A DNA stretch of 64,000 nt from contig NC_061118.1 of assembly GCF_002878395.1 (NCBI RefSeq), forward strand, positions 126,212-190,211. The letters are read 5' to 3'. Positions 1-10,800 of this stretch are shown here, in pieces. Source of the DNA: Capsicum annuum (taxonomy: Eukaryota > Streptophyta > Magnoliopsida > Solanales > Solanaceae). How positions within the stretch are numbered: position 1 is the stretch's first letter; each line of letters begins with the position of its first letter. The notes below the pieces were generated by a model. That model was not told the DNA's origin. It saw nothing but the letters and a program-made list of their open reading frames with translations, and did no database searches. The translations under genes and the position numbers were made by a program.

Positions 1-122
1 AAAATAAAAGGAAGAAGAAGAACAATACCCTCTTCTTCTTTGTCACAAATAAATAAAATTCCCCCAAAAACAAAATAAAAGAATATTTCAAAAAAAAATA
101 TATATATAAAAAGGGGAACAAC

Positions 123-1275
123 ATGGAGAGAACTAGTTTAATGATTGTGGCTTTGTTGGTTAGTCTCTCAGTAGTTGCGGTGAAAGCCGAGGATCCTTAT
201 GTGTTCTACGAATGGAATGTTACTTATGGAACGATATCTCCATTGGGTGTGCCTCAACAGGCTATCCTTATCAATGGACAGTTTCCAGGACCTAGGATCA
301 ACTGTACCTCCAATAACAATATTGTTGTCAATGTGTTTAATCATCTTGACGAGCCATTGCTCTTTACGTGGAATGGTATCCAGCAAAGGAAGAACTCGTG
401 GCAGGATGGTACCCCAGGAACCATGTGTCCTATCATGCCGGGTACAAATTTCACCTACCGTTTCCAGGTCAAGGACCAGATCGGTAGCTTCTTCTACTTC
501 CCAACAACAGACTTGCATCGTGCTGCTGGTGGTTTTGGTCCTATCAATATCCATAGCCGTAACCTTATCCCTATTCCTTTCGCTAGACCTGCACCTTCCG
601 ATGAATATGATGTCTTCGTTGGTGATTGGTACAACAAGGGTTATAAGTCCTTGAAGAAGATCTTGGATGAGGGACGTACTTTTGGCAGGCCTGATGGCAT
701 CCACATTAATGGAAAGTCACTCAAGGTTGGCGATAAGGATGCGCAGCCGCTCTTTACTGTGGAGGCTGGTAAGACTTATAGGTACAGATTCTGCAATGCC
801 GGTTTGAGGACATCAGTTAATGTCAGGTTTCAAGGTCACCCCATGAAGTTGGTGGAAATCGAGGGATCGCACACTGTGCAAAACGTCTATGAGTCCCTTG
901 ATCTACATGTTGGTCAATGCGCTTCCGTGTTGGTCACTGCTGATCAAGAGGCTAAAGACTATTACTTGGTCGCGTCTAGCAGGTTCTTGAAGAATGAAAA
1001 ATTCTCTACCGTGGCTATCATCCGATATGCCAATGGCAAGGGACCGGCATCCTCTGACCTCCCAGCACCTCCACCAGAAAACACACAAGGCATTGCCTGG
1101 TCCATGAACCAGTTCCGCTCATACAGGTGGAACCTTACTGCTAGCGCTGCCCGCCCCAACCCTCAAGGATCCTACCACTACGGAAAGATCAACATCACCC
1201 GCACTTTGAAGATTGTCAACACTAGGAGTCAAGTAGATGGAAAGCTAAGATTTTCCTTGAACGGTATCTCCCACG
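123..1275 (+). CDS. NTP303: SKU5-similar (NTP303/Bp10-type) multicopper-oxidase-like protein, 3' part lost in gap
   Basis: Seen: an open frame from ATG at 123 runs 384 codons into the N gap without a stop. Residues 1-22 form a hydrophobic signal peptide ending near AVKAE. Cupredoxin-fold blocks follow, including INGQFPGPRINCTSNNN, TPGTMCPIMPGTNFTYRF and the C-terminal-side ARPNPQGSYHYG. The site that carries His-Trp-His copper ligands in ascorbate oxidase reads TWNG here, as in SKS proteins, so oxidase activity is not expected. Known: NTP303 of tobacco and Bp10 of Brassica are pollen-tube secreted or cell-wall glycoproteins of about 550 residues, so roughly 170 residues are missing. No intron is visible in the part present. 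An apparent frame continuing beyond the gap to 1430 is unrelated SINE sequence. Inference: an originally functional secreted pollen or cell-wall protein; whether it is complete depends on the gap. Confidence 0.9.
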
Positions 1276-1375
1276 NNNNNNNNNNNNNNNNNNNNNNNNN
1301 NNNNNNNNNNNNNNNNNNNNNNNNNNNNNNNNNNNNNNNNNNNNNNNNNNNNNNNNNNNNNNNNNNNNNNNNNNN
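1276..1375. other. Assembly gap (100 N)
   Basis: Exactly 100 N, a conventional gap of unknown true size. It cuts the SKS gene; the sequence to the right belongs to a SINE, so the 3' end of the gene and possibly other DNA are missing. Confidence 0.99.
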
Positions 1376-1465
1376 GTACGAGGAGGGTAGTGTGTACATA
1401 GATGTTACCCCTATATATCTTCAGAGGTAGAGAGGTTGTTTCCGATAGATCCTCGCTCAGGATAG
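1376..1465 (-). repeat. TS-type SINE fragment
   Basis: Directly after the gap lie the typical blocks of the Solanaceae (TTG)n-tailed TS-type SINE in reverse orientation: GAGGGTAGTGTGTAC, then TTACCCCTA, then GAGAGGTTGTTTCCGATAGA. The (CAA)n end would lie inside the gap. Confidence 0.7.
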
Positions 1466-1639
1466 TAATAGGAGTAGTTCATGAAACTTGGTATAAGAAA
1501 GAAATCGATTCGTATAGAACATTAGATAAAAAAATTGAAACGATACAAAGAAAACTAGTACGACTTTTATATCCCGCTTTTACAAAAGGCTAGCAACTGC
1601 TTATCAGCTTCAAATTTAACCATGTCATCGGCTTCGAGA

Positions 1640-2445
1640 TTCACCCTAATTTCGTATCCATAAATCCAATAATATCCTTCTTAGCCAGCCGACCCGAGCC
1701 GGCTTCCCCCAGCCAAAATCAGCTTCATATAGGGGAAATTTACACAAACTTGTAAAACTAAGCAATGCCATTTGCCCTTTTCTCTTGTCATTTGCTCTTT
1801 CTTGTAGCAAATTCAAGTGTTGTTGATTATTTTGCTTGAGTTTCGACACAAAGTTATTATTAATTTCTTCGATAGACTTAAAAACTTCGTCTTCACTACC
1901 TTTCTCGAAAAACGGTACGACAAGTGTGGACCGCATTATGTTCCCGAACAACGATTCGGGCCCGCCCCCGCAAATTTGCCGCGTACCGCGTAAAGCTTGT
2001 GTGGATCCCTTTCAGAATGCACGGTCGCCATGAAACGGCTCCACAAAAACGCCGATAAAACCAGAACCCTCGAAGGGCAAGGGCAAAGGCGTCGTCCTAT
2101 TCTTTCGATCATCCTTTGATGATCAACTTACTCGTCTCTCAGAGCCGAAAACACGAACCTTTTGGTCACGATGTTTTCCCTCCGAATTTCCATGCATGCA
2201 TCCCTAACCACGGACGCGTCCTTGGGTGGAAAAAGTGTAGCGGAATCAAAAGACGGGGCTTCATTCTTTGATGATCAACATATACATTGTCCACGACACG
2301 CCCGGCTAGAGGGTAAAACCTCGTTAAGGCCTTAGACAACGATGACTTTACCCTCTCTGAACGCTCTTTGTTGGAAAATAGATCACTCGCGGGGCCGGCG
2401 GAATTATTTGATCGAGATACGAAAAATTATATCGACCGACGTTGT
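1640..2445 (-). pseudogene. BAHD acyltransferase pseudogene, HxxxD region deleted
   Basis: Minus-strand reading recovers BAHD blocks in order but in changing frames: YLDQIIPPAPRVIYFPTKS (about 2425-2369), FYPLAGRVVDN, PSFDSATLFPPKDASVVRD, KRFVFSALRDE followed by a stop, LSAFLWSRFMA, DPHKLYAV, and a C-terminal stretch with the family motif DFGWGK (about 1720-1703). Known: BAHD enzymes transfer acyl groups from CoA to alcohols or amines, use His and Asp of HxxxD, and are about 430-460 residues long. Here FYPLAGRVVDN runs almost directly into PSFDSATLFPP, so the intervening ~100 residues carrying HxxxD are absent. With several frame changes and stops the copy is dead. It is closest in style to vinorine-synthase-like members. 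The start is not identifiable. Confidence 0.8.
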
Positions 2446-2459
2446 TTGCTTGAAGTTGT

Positions 2460-2937
2460 TGTACATGGCTTAATTAATGTTTCCTTAGAAATTACTTCTA
2501 TTTCAACCTTCATATTTTGAATCAAAATTTATAACTAATTAATCAAATTGTACTAAGTTTTTTTTCTATAAATGACTCATCTAATAAGCATTTAAATAGA
2601 CTAATGTGAAAACATAGTGTTAGAGTTTGTGACCCAAATTTCTGTTGATTCGGTCCTGAAATGTTTGTGTTTTTTCATGGGGTCTGTGGTGATGGTAGCA
2701 TATTATATAAGTGCAATTAGTGGGTCGTTTTTTGGATGTTCAAAAAATACGTCATTCTCTTCATTGTGTTCTCTGTCCATTATAGTGAAATTCCTCCGAC
2801 TCTGCCTGTGACTTTTTTTCCGCAAGGGTTTCCACATAAATCTGTGTGTTTATCTTGTTTTTCTTTTGCTTGTGGTATTGCTTATTCTTTCCGATTATAA
2901 CACATAGGTTCTTGTTTTTGTATTCTTGAAATTAATA
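2460..2937. other. Intergenic, nothing recognised
   Basis: AT-rich DNA between the BAHD remnant and a MITE. One 64-codon frame has no recognisable homology. No RNA gene or clear promoter seen. Confidence 0.5.
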
Positions 2938-3118
2938 CTCCCTCCGTTCATTTTTACCTGTCGCAGTTTCCTTTTCGAGAGTCGAATTCTGACCAACATC
3001 GGTACGAGAAAAAATGCAACTCTTTTTGTATAGTTAATTTAATCAAATTTAGCTCTGAAAATTAGTCGAACTGATTCTCGATAAGCGAAACATGACAACT
3101 AATTTGAAACGGAGAGAG
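2938..3118. mobile_element. Stowaway-like MITE
   Basis: The element begins CTCCCTCCGTT and ends AACGGAGAGAG, near-perfect inverted ends, flanked on both sides by TA (2936-2937 and 3119-3120). Length (~181 bp) and AT-rich interior fit the plant Stowaway (Tc1/mariner-type) MITEs. Confidence 0.8.
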
Positions 3119-3453
3119 TATGAAGAAATGGAATCTCTCCACTTGGATGATACAACAAAAATTCAAATAAATAAATAGAAGGGCAAAACAAAATTATAAT
3201 GCTAACAACAAACAATAAGAAACAAGATTATTAATTTAAAATTAATTAAAAAAATGTAAGCTCTAATTTTTATCTTGTTGAATCACAATTTAGTGATATT
3301 TACTAAGCATATTTAATCTTAGTCTATAGTTTATTTTCAAATGCAGGCTAAGGACGGCAATATACCTCACAAAATTCGAAAATTTAACGAGTATTTCTAG
3401 CTAAAATAATTTGCGCGATTTTATTATATTATAAAAAAAGAAATAATATTTAT
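3119..3453. other. AT-rich intergenic DNA
   Basis: Low-complexity AT-rich spacer; no gene, RNA or repeat boundary recognised. Confidence 0.5.
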
Positions 3454-4080
3454 GTCACGTCGATAGAGGCTTCAAAAGACGATCTTAATGATGTAACAAC
3501 AACAACAAATGTAATGTAATTTGATAAGTGGAGTCAGGAGAGAGTACGTGTATAGGCAGATCTTACCCTTACCTTGCGTAGGTAGAGGCGCTCAACTTCA
3601 CCTACTTCATTGTCCCAATCGTTTCTGGTATCTCTGTTGAAACAGAATGATTTCATGTTCTTTCATCGACTGGTTATTTTGGTGGCATGTCACGTCGATA
3701 GACTTCATAAGACGATCTTAATGATGTAACAACGACAACAAAAAACCTAATGTAATTTCATAAGTAGAGTCAGGAGATGGTAAGTGCATACGCGATCTTA
3801 CCCTTACCTTGCATAGGTACAGAGGCTCAACTTCATCGACTTCGTTGCCCTCAACCGTTTCTCTTACCTCTACTGAAACAAAATGATTTCATGTTCTTTC
3901 ATCGATTGGTTATTTTGGTGGCATGTCACGTCGATAGACTTCAAAAGACGATCTTAATGATGTAACAACAACAACAAAAAACCTAATGTAATTTCACAAG
4001 TAGAGTCGGGAGATGGTAAGTGTAGACGCAAATCTTACCCTTACCTTACCCTTACGTAGGTAGAGAGGCTCAATAATGTA
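3454..4080 (-). repeat. Tandem array of TS-type SINE-containing units (~236 bp period)
   Basis: The anchor GTCACGTCGATAG recurs at about 3454, 3689 and 3925, a ~235-236 bp period and about 2.6 copies. Each unit holds a CAACAACAAC run, a variant of AATTTCATAAGTAGAGTC, a variant of CTTACCCTTACCTTGC and GTAGAGAGGCTC, all parts of the reversed TS-type SINE, joined to a second segment (TTCTTTCATCGATTGGTTAT). The SINE was therefore amplified together with its flank by tandem duplication, not by separate insertions. Confidence 0.75.
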
Positions 4081-4311
4081 ACAACTACATCAAAATCATG
4101 TGAATGGCACACTAAATGGTCATAAAAATGTCACATTGAGTTGACAACTACAAAGGTTATAAAACGTCAACAACATATCTAGTATAATTCCATAAAGTCG
4201 AGTCTGAAACGGCTATAAACCGTCAAGAACATATATTTACCTTTAATCTTATATTACACATTTACTTCAAGTAGTTAAGTGATACATTGATTAGGCTGCA
4301 TGAAGCTGACG

Positions 4312-4515
4312 ATTTACAGGGTATCAGTGCGATGAAGATGAAGGTAAAGCGAGCCAACTATTGGCTAGAAACATAGCGTGGTCTTGCCTAGAAGCGGACA
4401 ATTCTTGAAGTATAACATTCTTCACCGGATTAGCTGTAACTTCACCAGCGCGAGAAGCAAGTTCCAGATACACCACGGCTTGCATCGTCTCCCCTTCCTG
4501 TTCAATGTAAACACG
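4312..4515 (-). pseudogene. Possible terminal exon of an unidentified gene
   Basis: On the minus strand a possible acceptor (TTGAACAG) at about 4510 precedes about 60 codons that read like protein: EGETMQAVVYLELASRAGEV, then TANPVKNVILQELSASRQD, then HAMFLANSWLALPSSSSH and a TGA. Composition and length fit a last exon. I do not recognise the family. No upstream exons are visible before the gap at 4763, where satellite DNA begins, so it may be a gene fragment cut by the array or a gene whose 5' part lies in the gap. Confidence 0.35.
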
Positions 4516-4614
4516 AGCGGTTATGAAACCAAATTCAAGCCTTACAGAGTTATAGAGCAACAATCGAAGGCTAAAATTAGTGAAAGAAATGAGATATGAA
4601 GAACTACGAGTAGA

Positions 4615-4745
4615 AACAGATTGTTTACTTGTGGTCCAGCTTATACAGTATCGTCTTTATGCTATTGTTGAAGACTGTAAACAGATTGTCTACTTGCGGT
4701 CCAACTTATACAGTATCATCTTTGTGCTATTATTGAAGACCGTAA
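4615..4745. repeat. Direct duplication, ~66 bp unit
   Basis: Two adjacent near-identical copies of a segment containing GTCCAGCTTATACAGTATC, or GTCCAACTTATACAGTATC in the second copy, just before the assembly gap. Confidence 0.7.
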
Positions 4746-4762
4746 GTTTATGCTAGAACTAC

Positions 4763-4862
4763 NNNNNNNNNNNNNNNNNNNNNNNNNNNNNNNNNNNNNN
4801 NNNNNNNNNNNNNNNNNNNNNNNNNNNNNNNNNNNNNNNNNNNNNNNNNNNNNNNNNNNNNN
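4763..4862. other. Assembly gap (100 N) at left edge of satellite array
   Basis: Exactly 100 N. Unique-looking DNA lies to the left and a satellite unit starts in mid-phase at 4863, so the true left boundary of the array is unknown. Confidence 0.99.
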
Positions 4863-7800
4863 CCAGGGAGGTTGGGGATCATCCAAGTATGGTCTGTTTA
4901 AGTTTTTGTGGCCATTTGGATAGACAAACAAATGAAACGACGTGAACGGGGCATTTTTGGGCTAAATCGGTGTGCTATTGCCCACGGTTACGGGTGTGGG
5001 ATCAGGGTTCGGGCGTTCTGCGGGCCAAAAATTGACCGAGGTGTGGCAGGGAGGTTGGGGATCATCCCAGTGAGGTCCGTTTAATTTTTTATGGCTATTT
5101 GGGTGGACAAATGCGTGAAACTGTGCGAACGGAGCATTTTTGGGCCAAATCAATGTTCTATAGCCAACAGTTTTGGGGGTGGGCCAGGGGTCCGAGCATT
5201 TTACGGTCCAAAAATCGATTGGGGCATGCGGGGGAGGTTGGAATCAGTGTGGTCCTTTTAATTTTTCGTGTCCATTTAAGTGGACAAACGGGCGAAATGG
5301 CGTGAACAGGGCATTTTGGGCTAAATTGGTGTGCTATATTCTATGATTTTGGGGTTGGGTTTGAGGTACAGGCGTGTTGTAGGTCAAAAATTAAACAGAG
5401 CATACCAGGGAGGTTGGGATCTTCTCAGTATGGTCCGTTTAAGTTTTTGTGGCCATTTGGGTAGACAAACGGTCAAAACGGTACGAACGGGGTGTTTTTA
5501 GGCAAAATAGGTGTGCTATAGCCCACGGTTTTGCGGGTAGGCCCAGGGTCCAGGCGTGCTGTGGGCCGAAAATTGATCGAGGCATGCTAGGGAGATTGGG
5601 GATCATCCCAGTGTGGTCCGTTTAAATTTTTGTGGCTATTTGGATGGACAAACAGACGAAATAGCATGAACGGGGTATTTTTGAACCAAATTGGTGTGCT
5701 ATACCCCACGGTTTTGGGGGTGGGCCCGAGGTCCATATTTGCTGTGGGCTAAAAATTGATCGAGGCATGCCATGGAGCTTGGGGATCATCCTAGTATGCT
5801 CCGTTTAATTTTTGGTGGCCATTTTAGTGGACAAATAGGCGAAACGACGTAAATGGGGCATTTTTTAGCCAAATTGTTGTGTTATAGCCCACGATTTTGG
5901 GGGTGGGCTCGAGGTCCGAACGTGCTGTGGGCGAAAAATTGGCCAGGGCGTGCCAGGGAGGTTGGGATTGTCCCAATATGGTCCGTTTAATTTTTTGTGG
6001 CCATTTGGGTGGACAAATGGGCAAAACGGCATGAACGGGGCATTTTTGAGCTAAATCGGTGTGCTATAGCCCAGAGTTTTGGGGGTGGGCCCGGGTTCGG
6101 GTGTACTGTGGGCTGAAAATTGACTGGGGTATGCCAGGGAGGCTGGGGATCATCCCAGTGTAGTCCATTTAATTTTTCGTGTATATTTGGGTGGAGAAAT
6201 GGGTGAAACGACGTGAATGAGGAATTTTTGGGCCAAAACAGTATGCTATAAGCCACGGTTTTGGGGGTCGGCCTAGGGTCCAGGTGTGCTGTTGGCCAAA
6301 AATTGATCTGCGCGTTCGAGGGAGGTTAAGGATCATTCTAGTGTGGTTCGTTTAACTTTTTGTGGCTATTTAGGTAGACAAATAGGCGAAACTGCATGAA
6401 CGGGGCATTTTTAGGCCAAATTATTGTGCTGTAACCTATGGTTTCGGGTGTGGGCCCAGGGTTGAGGCGTGTTGTAGGCTTAAAATTGATCGGGGCATGC
6501 TAGGGAGGTTGGGGATCATCCCAGTGTGAATTTCATGGCTATTTGGGTGGACAAACAGGTGAAATAGCACCAACGAGGCATTTTCGACCTAAATCAGTGT
6601 GCTATAGCCTATGGTTTCGAGTGTGGGCCTGGGGTCTGGGCGTGTTGTGGGTTGAAAATCGATTGGGGTATGTCAGGGAGGCTAGGGATCATCCCAGTGT
6701 GGTCCGTTTAATTTTTTGTGGCCATTTGGGTGGACAAACGGGAGAAACTGCGCGAACAGGACATATTCATGCCAAATTGGTGTGCTGTAGCCTGTAGTTT
6801 TAGGGGTTGGCCAGGGGTCCGAGCATACTGTGGGCTGAAAATTGATTGGGGAGTGCCAGGGAGGTTGGAGATCATCCTAGTGTGGTTCTTTTAATTTTTT
6901 GTGGCTACTTAGGTGGACAAATGGGTAAAACAACACAAACAGTGCATTTTTGGGCCAAATCGGTGTGTTATAGCCTACGATTTTAGGAGTGGACCCAGGG
7001 TTCGGGCGTACTGTAGGCCGAAAATCAACCGAGGCATGCCAGGTAGGTTGGGGATCTTTGCAGTGTAGTTCATTTAAATTTTAGTGGCCATTTGGGTAGA
7101 CAAACGGGTGAAACGGTGTGAACGGGATATTTTCGAGAATAATCGGTGTGCTACCGCCCATGGTTTTGGGGGTGGGCTCAGGGTCCTGGCTCGCTGTGGG
7201 TTAAAAATTGATCAAGGCGTGCCAGGGAGGTTGGGGATCATCCTAGTATGGTCCATTTAATTTTTTGTTACCATTTTGGTGGAAAAACGGGCAAAATGGC
7301 GTGAACGGGGCATTTTTAGGCCAAATCGATGTGCTATAGCCCACTGTTTTGGGGATAGGCCCGGGGTTCAGGCATGCTGTGGGTCAAAAATCAACCAACG
7401 CGTTTCAGGGAGGTAGGGGATCATCCAAGTGTGGTCCATTTAAATTTTTGTGGCCATTTGGATGGACAAACGGGTGAAACTGCACGAACGAGTCATTTTT
7501 GGGCCAAATCGGTGTGTTATAGCCCACGGTAGTGGTGGTGGTCTCGAGGTTCGGGTGTGCTGTAGGCCAAAAATCGACTGGGACATGCCAGGGAAGTATG
7601 GTTCATTTAATTTTTCATGGCTATTTGGGTAGACAAACGGGGGAAACGGCACAAACGGGGCATTTTTGGGTTGAATCGGTGTTCTATAGCCCATGGTTTT
7701 GGGGGTGGGCCCGGGGTCCAGCCGTGTTGTCGTCCAAAAATCAACCGACGCCTACCAGGGAGGTCAAGGATGGTCCTAGTGTGGTCCGTTTAATTTTTTG

Positions 7801-10800
7801 TGTCTATTTGGGTGGACAAACTAGCAAAAAAGCCTGAAAGAGGTATTTTCGATCCAAATCAGTATGCTAGCCCACGGTTTCAGGGGTGGGCTCAAGGTAC
7901 GAGCGTGTTGTGCGCTGAAAATTGATCGGGGCATGCTAGGGACATTGGGTATCGTCCCAGTGTGGTCCGTTTAATTTTTCTTGGCCATTTGGGTGGACAA
8001 ACGGGTGAACCGATGCGAACGGAGAATTTTCGGGCCAAATCAGTGTGTTATAGCCCACGGTTTTGGGGGTGGTCCCGGGGTCCAGGCGTGCTATTGGAAG
8101 AAAATTGACCCAGGTGTGGCAGGGGGTTGGCGATCGTCTGAGTATGGTTTGTTTAAATTTTCTTGGTCATTTGGGTGGACAAATGGGCAAAACGGCATGA
8201 ACGGGGAATTTTTGGGTCTAATCGGTGTACTATAGCCCAGGGTTTTTGGGGTGGCCCCGAGGTTCGAGCATGTTGTGGACCAAAAATCGATCGGGGCATG
8301 CCAGGGACGTTGGGGATCGTCCTTGTATGGTCATTTTAATTTTTCGTGGCTATTTGGTTGGACAAATGGGCAAAGCGGCGCGAACGGTGCATTTTTGGGA
8401 TAAATCGGTGTGCAATAGCTCACGGTTTTGGGAGTGGGCCCAGGGTTCGGGTGTGTTGTGGGCCAAAAATTAATAGAGGTGTGCCAAGGAGATTAGGGAT
8501 CATCCTAGTGTGGTCCGTTTAAATTTCCGTGGCTATTTGGGTGGACAAATGGTAGAAAAGGCGTGAATAGGGCATTTTTTGGCCAAATTGGTGTGCTATA
8601 ACCCACGATTTCAGGGGTGGGACCAAGGTTTGGGTGTGTTGTGGGCTAAAAATTGATCGGGCATGCCAGGGAGGTTGGGGATCGTTCGAGTATGGTCTGT
8701 TTAAATTTTCTTGGCCATTTGGGTGGACAAACAGGCGAAACAGCGCAAACGGGTTTTTTTAGAGAAAAATTGGTGTACTATATCCTGGGGTTTTTGGGAT
8801 GGGCCCAGGGTTCAGGCATGCCGTGGGTCAAAAATTGATCGGGGCATGACACGAAGGTTGGGGATCATCCTAGTATGGTTCGTTTAATTTTTTGTGGCCA
8901 TTTGGTCAGACAAATGGGTGAAACAGCATGGACGGTGAATTTTTGGGCTAAATCGGTGTGCTATAGCTCACGGTTTTAGGGTTGGACCCAGAGTTCGGGC
9001 GTGCTATGGGCCAAAAATTGACCGGGGCATGCCAGGGAGGTTGGAGATCATCCCAGTGTGGTCCATTTAAATTTTGTGGCTATTTGGGTGGACAAATAGG
9101 CGAAACAACGCAAACGGGGAATTTTCAGGCCAAATCAGTGTGCTATAGCCCACAGTTACAGTGGTGGGCCCAAGTTCTGGGTGTGCTGTAGGCCGAAAAT
9201 CGATCAGGGCATGCTAAGGAGGTTGGGGATCATCTGAGTATGGTCCGTTTAAACTTTCTTAGCCATTTAGGTGGACAAACGGGCTCAGGGTTTGGGCATA
9301 CTATTGGCCAAAACCAATCGAGGCATGCCAGGGAGGTTGGAGATCATCCTAGTATGGTTCGTTTAATTTTTCGTGGACATTTTTTTGGACAAATGGGAAA
9401 ACGGTGTAAACTGTGTATTTCCAAGCCAAATCGATGTGTAATTGCAGACGGTTTTGGGGGTGGGCCCGGGGTTCGGGCATTCTGTAGGCCAAAAATTGAC
9501 CGGGGCATTCCAGGAAGGTTGGGGATCATCTCAATATTGTCCGTTGAATTTTTTGTGGCTATTTGGGTGGACAAACAGGCAAAATGGCCCGAACGAGGCA
9601 TTTTTTGGCCAAATCGGTGTGCTATAGCTCATGATTTTGGGGGTGGGCCCGGGGTCCGGGCGTGCTGTGGGCCAAAAATCGATCAGGGTGTGCCAGGAAG
9701 ATTGGGGATCATCCCGATGTGGTCCGTTTAAATTTTCATAGTTATTTCTATGATCAAACGGTCGAAACAGCACGAATGGGGCATTTTAAGACTAAATCGG
9801 TGTGCTATAGCCCACGGTTTTGGGGGTGGGCCTAGAGTTCAGGCGTGTAATGGGCCAAAAATAGACTGGGTCATGTCAGGGAGGTTAGGGACATCCCAGT
9901 GTGGTCCGTTTAAATTTTCATGGCCATTTGGGTGGATAAATGGGCAAAATGGTGCGAACAAGGCATTTTTGGGCAAAATCGGTGTGCTATAGCCCACCAT
10001 TTCGGGGGTGGGCCCGAGGTTCGAGAGTGTCGTGGGCCAAAAATCAATTGGGCATTCTAGGGAGATTTGGGATTATCCCAGTATAATCTGTTTATATTTT
10101 TGTGTCCATTTGGGTGGACAAACGAGAGAAACGGAGCGAACGGGGCATTTTTTGTCCAAATTGGTGTGCTATAGCCCACGATTTTGGGGCTGGGCCTAGG
10201 GTCCGAGTGTGCTACGGGCTGAAAATCATCCAAAGCATGCCAGGGAGGTTGGGGATCATCCCAGTGTAGTCCTTTTAATTTTCCTTGGTCATTTGGGTAG
10301 ACAAACAGTCAAAACTGCGTGAACGGGGTATTTTTGGGCCAAATCGGTGTGCTATAGCCAACGGTTTAGGGGGTGAGCCAGGGTTCCGGGTGTACTGAGG
10401 GCCGAAAATCGATTGGGGTATGCCAGGAAGGTTGGAGATTTTCTTAGTATGGTTCATTTAATTTTTCATGGTCATTTGGGTGGACAAACGAGCGAAACGG
10501 CGCGAACGGGGCATTTTTGGGCCAAATTGGTGTGCTATAGCCCACGATTTTGGGGTGGGCCCAGGGTCTGGGTGTGTTATGGGTCAAAAATTGATCGGGG
10601 CATGCCAGGGAGGTTGGGGATCATCCCAATATTGTCAGTTTAATTTTTCGTGGCCATTTGGGTGGACAAATAGGCAAAACGGCATAAGTGGGGCATTTTT
10701 GGGCAAAATCGGTGTGCATAGCCCATGATTTTAGGGGTGGGCCCGGGGTTCGGACGTGATGTTGGGCAAAAATTTATCGGGGCATGCCAGGGAGGTTGAG

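Noticed and set aside
168..1159. Antisense and out-of-frame ORFs over the SKS gene
   Set aside because: They are shadows of a clearly recognisable plus-strand gene.
1376..1430. Continuation of the SKS frame beyond the N gap to 1430
   Set aside because: The 18 codons after the gap are reversed SINE sequence, not cupredoxin sequence; the frame match is chance.
1960..2445. GC-richer stretch as a plastid or mitochondrial DNA insertion
   Set aside because: Minus-strand translation gives ordered BAHD acyltransferase blocks, which explains the composition.
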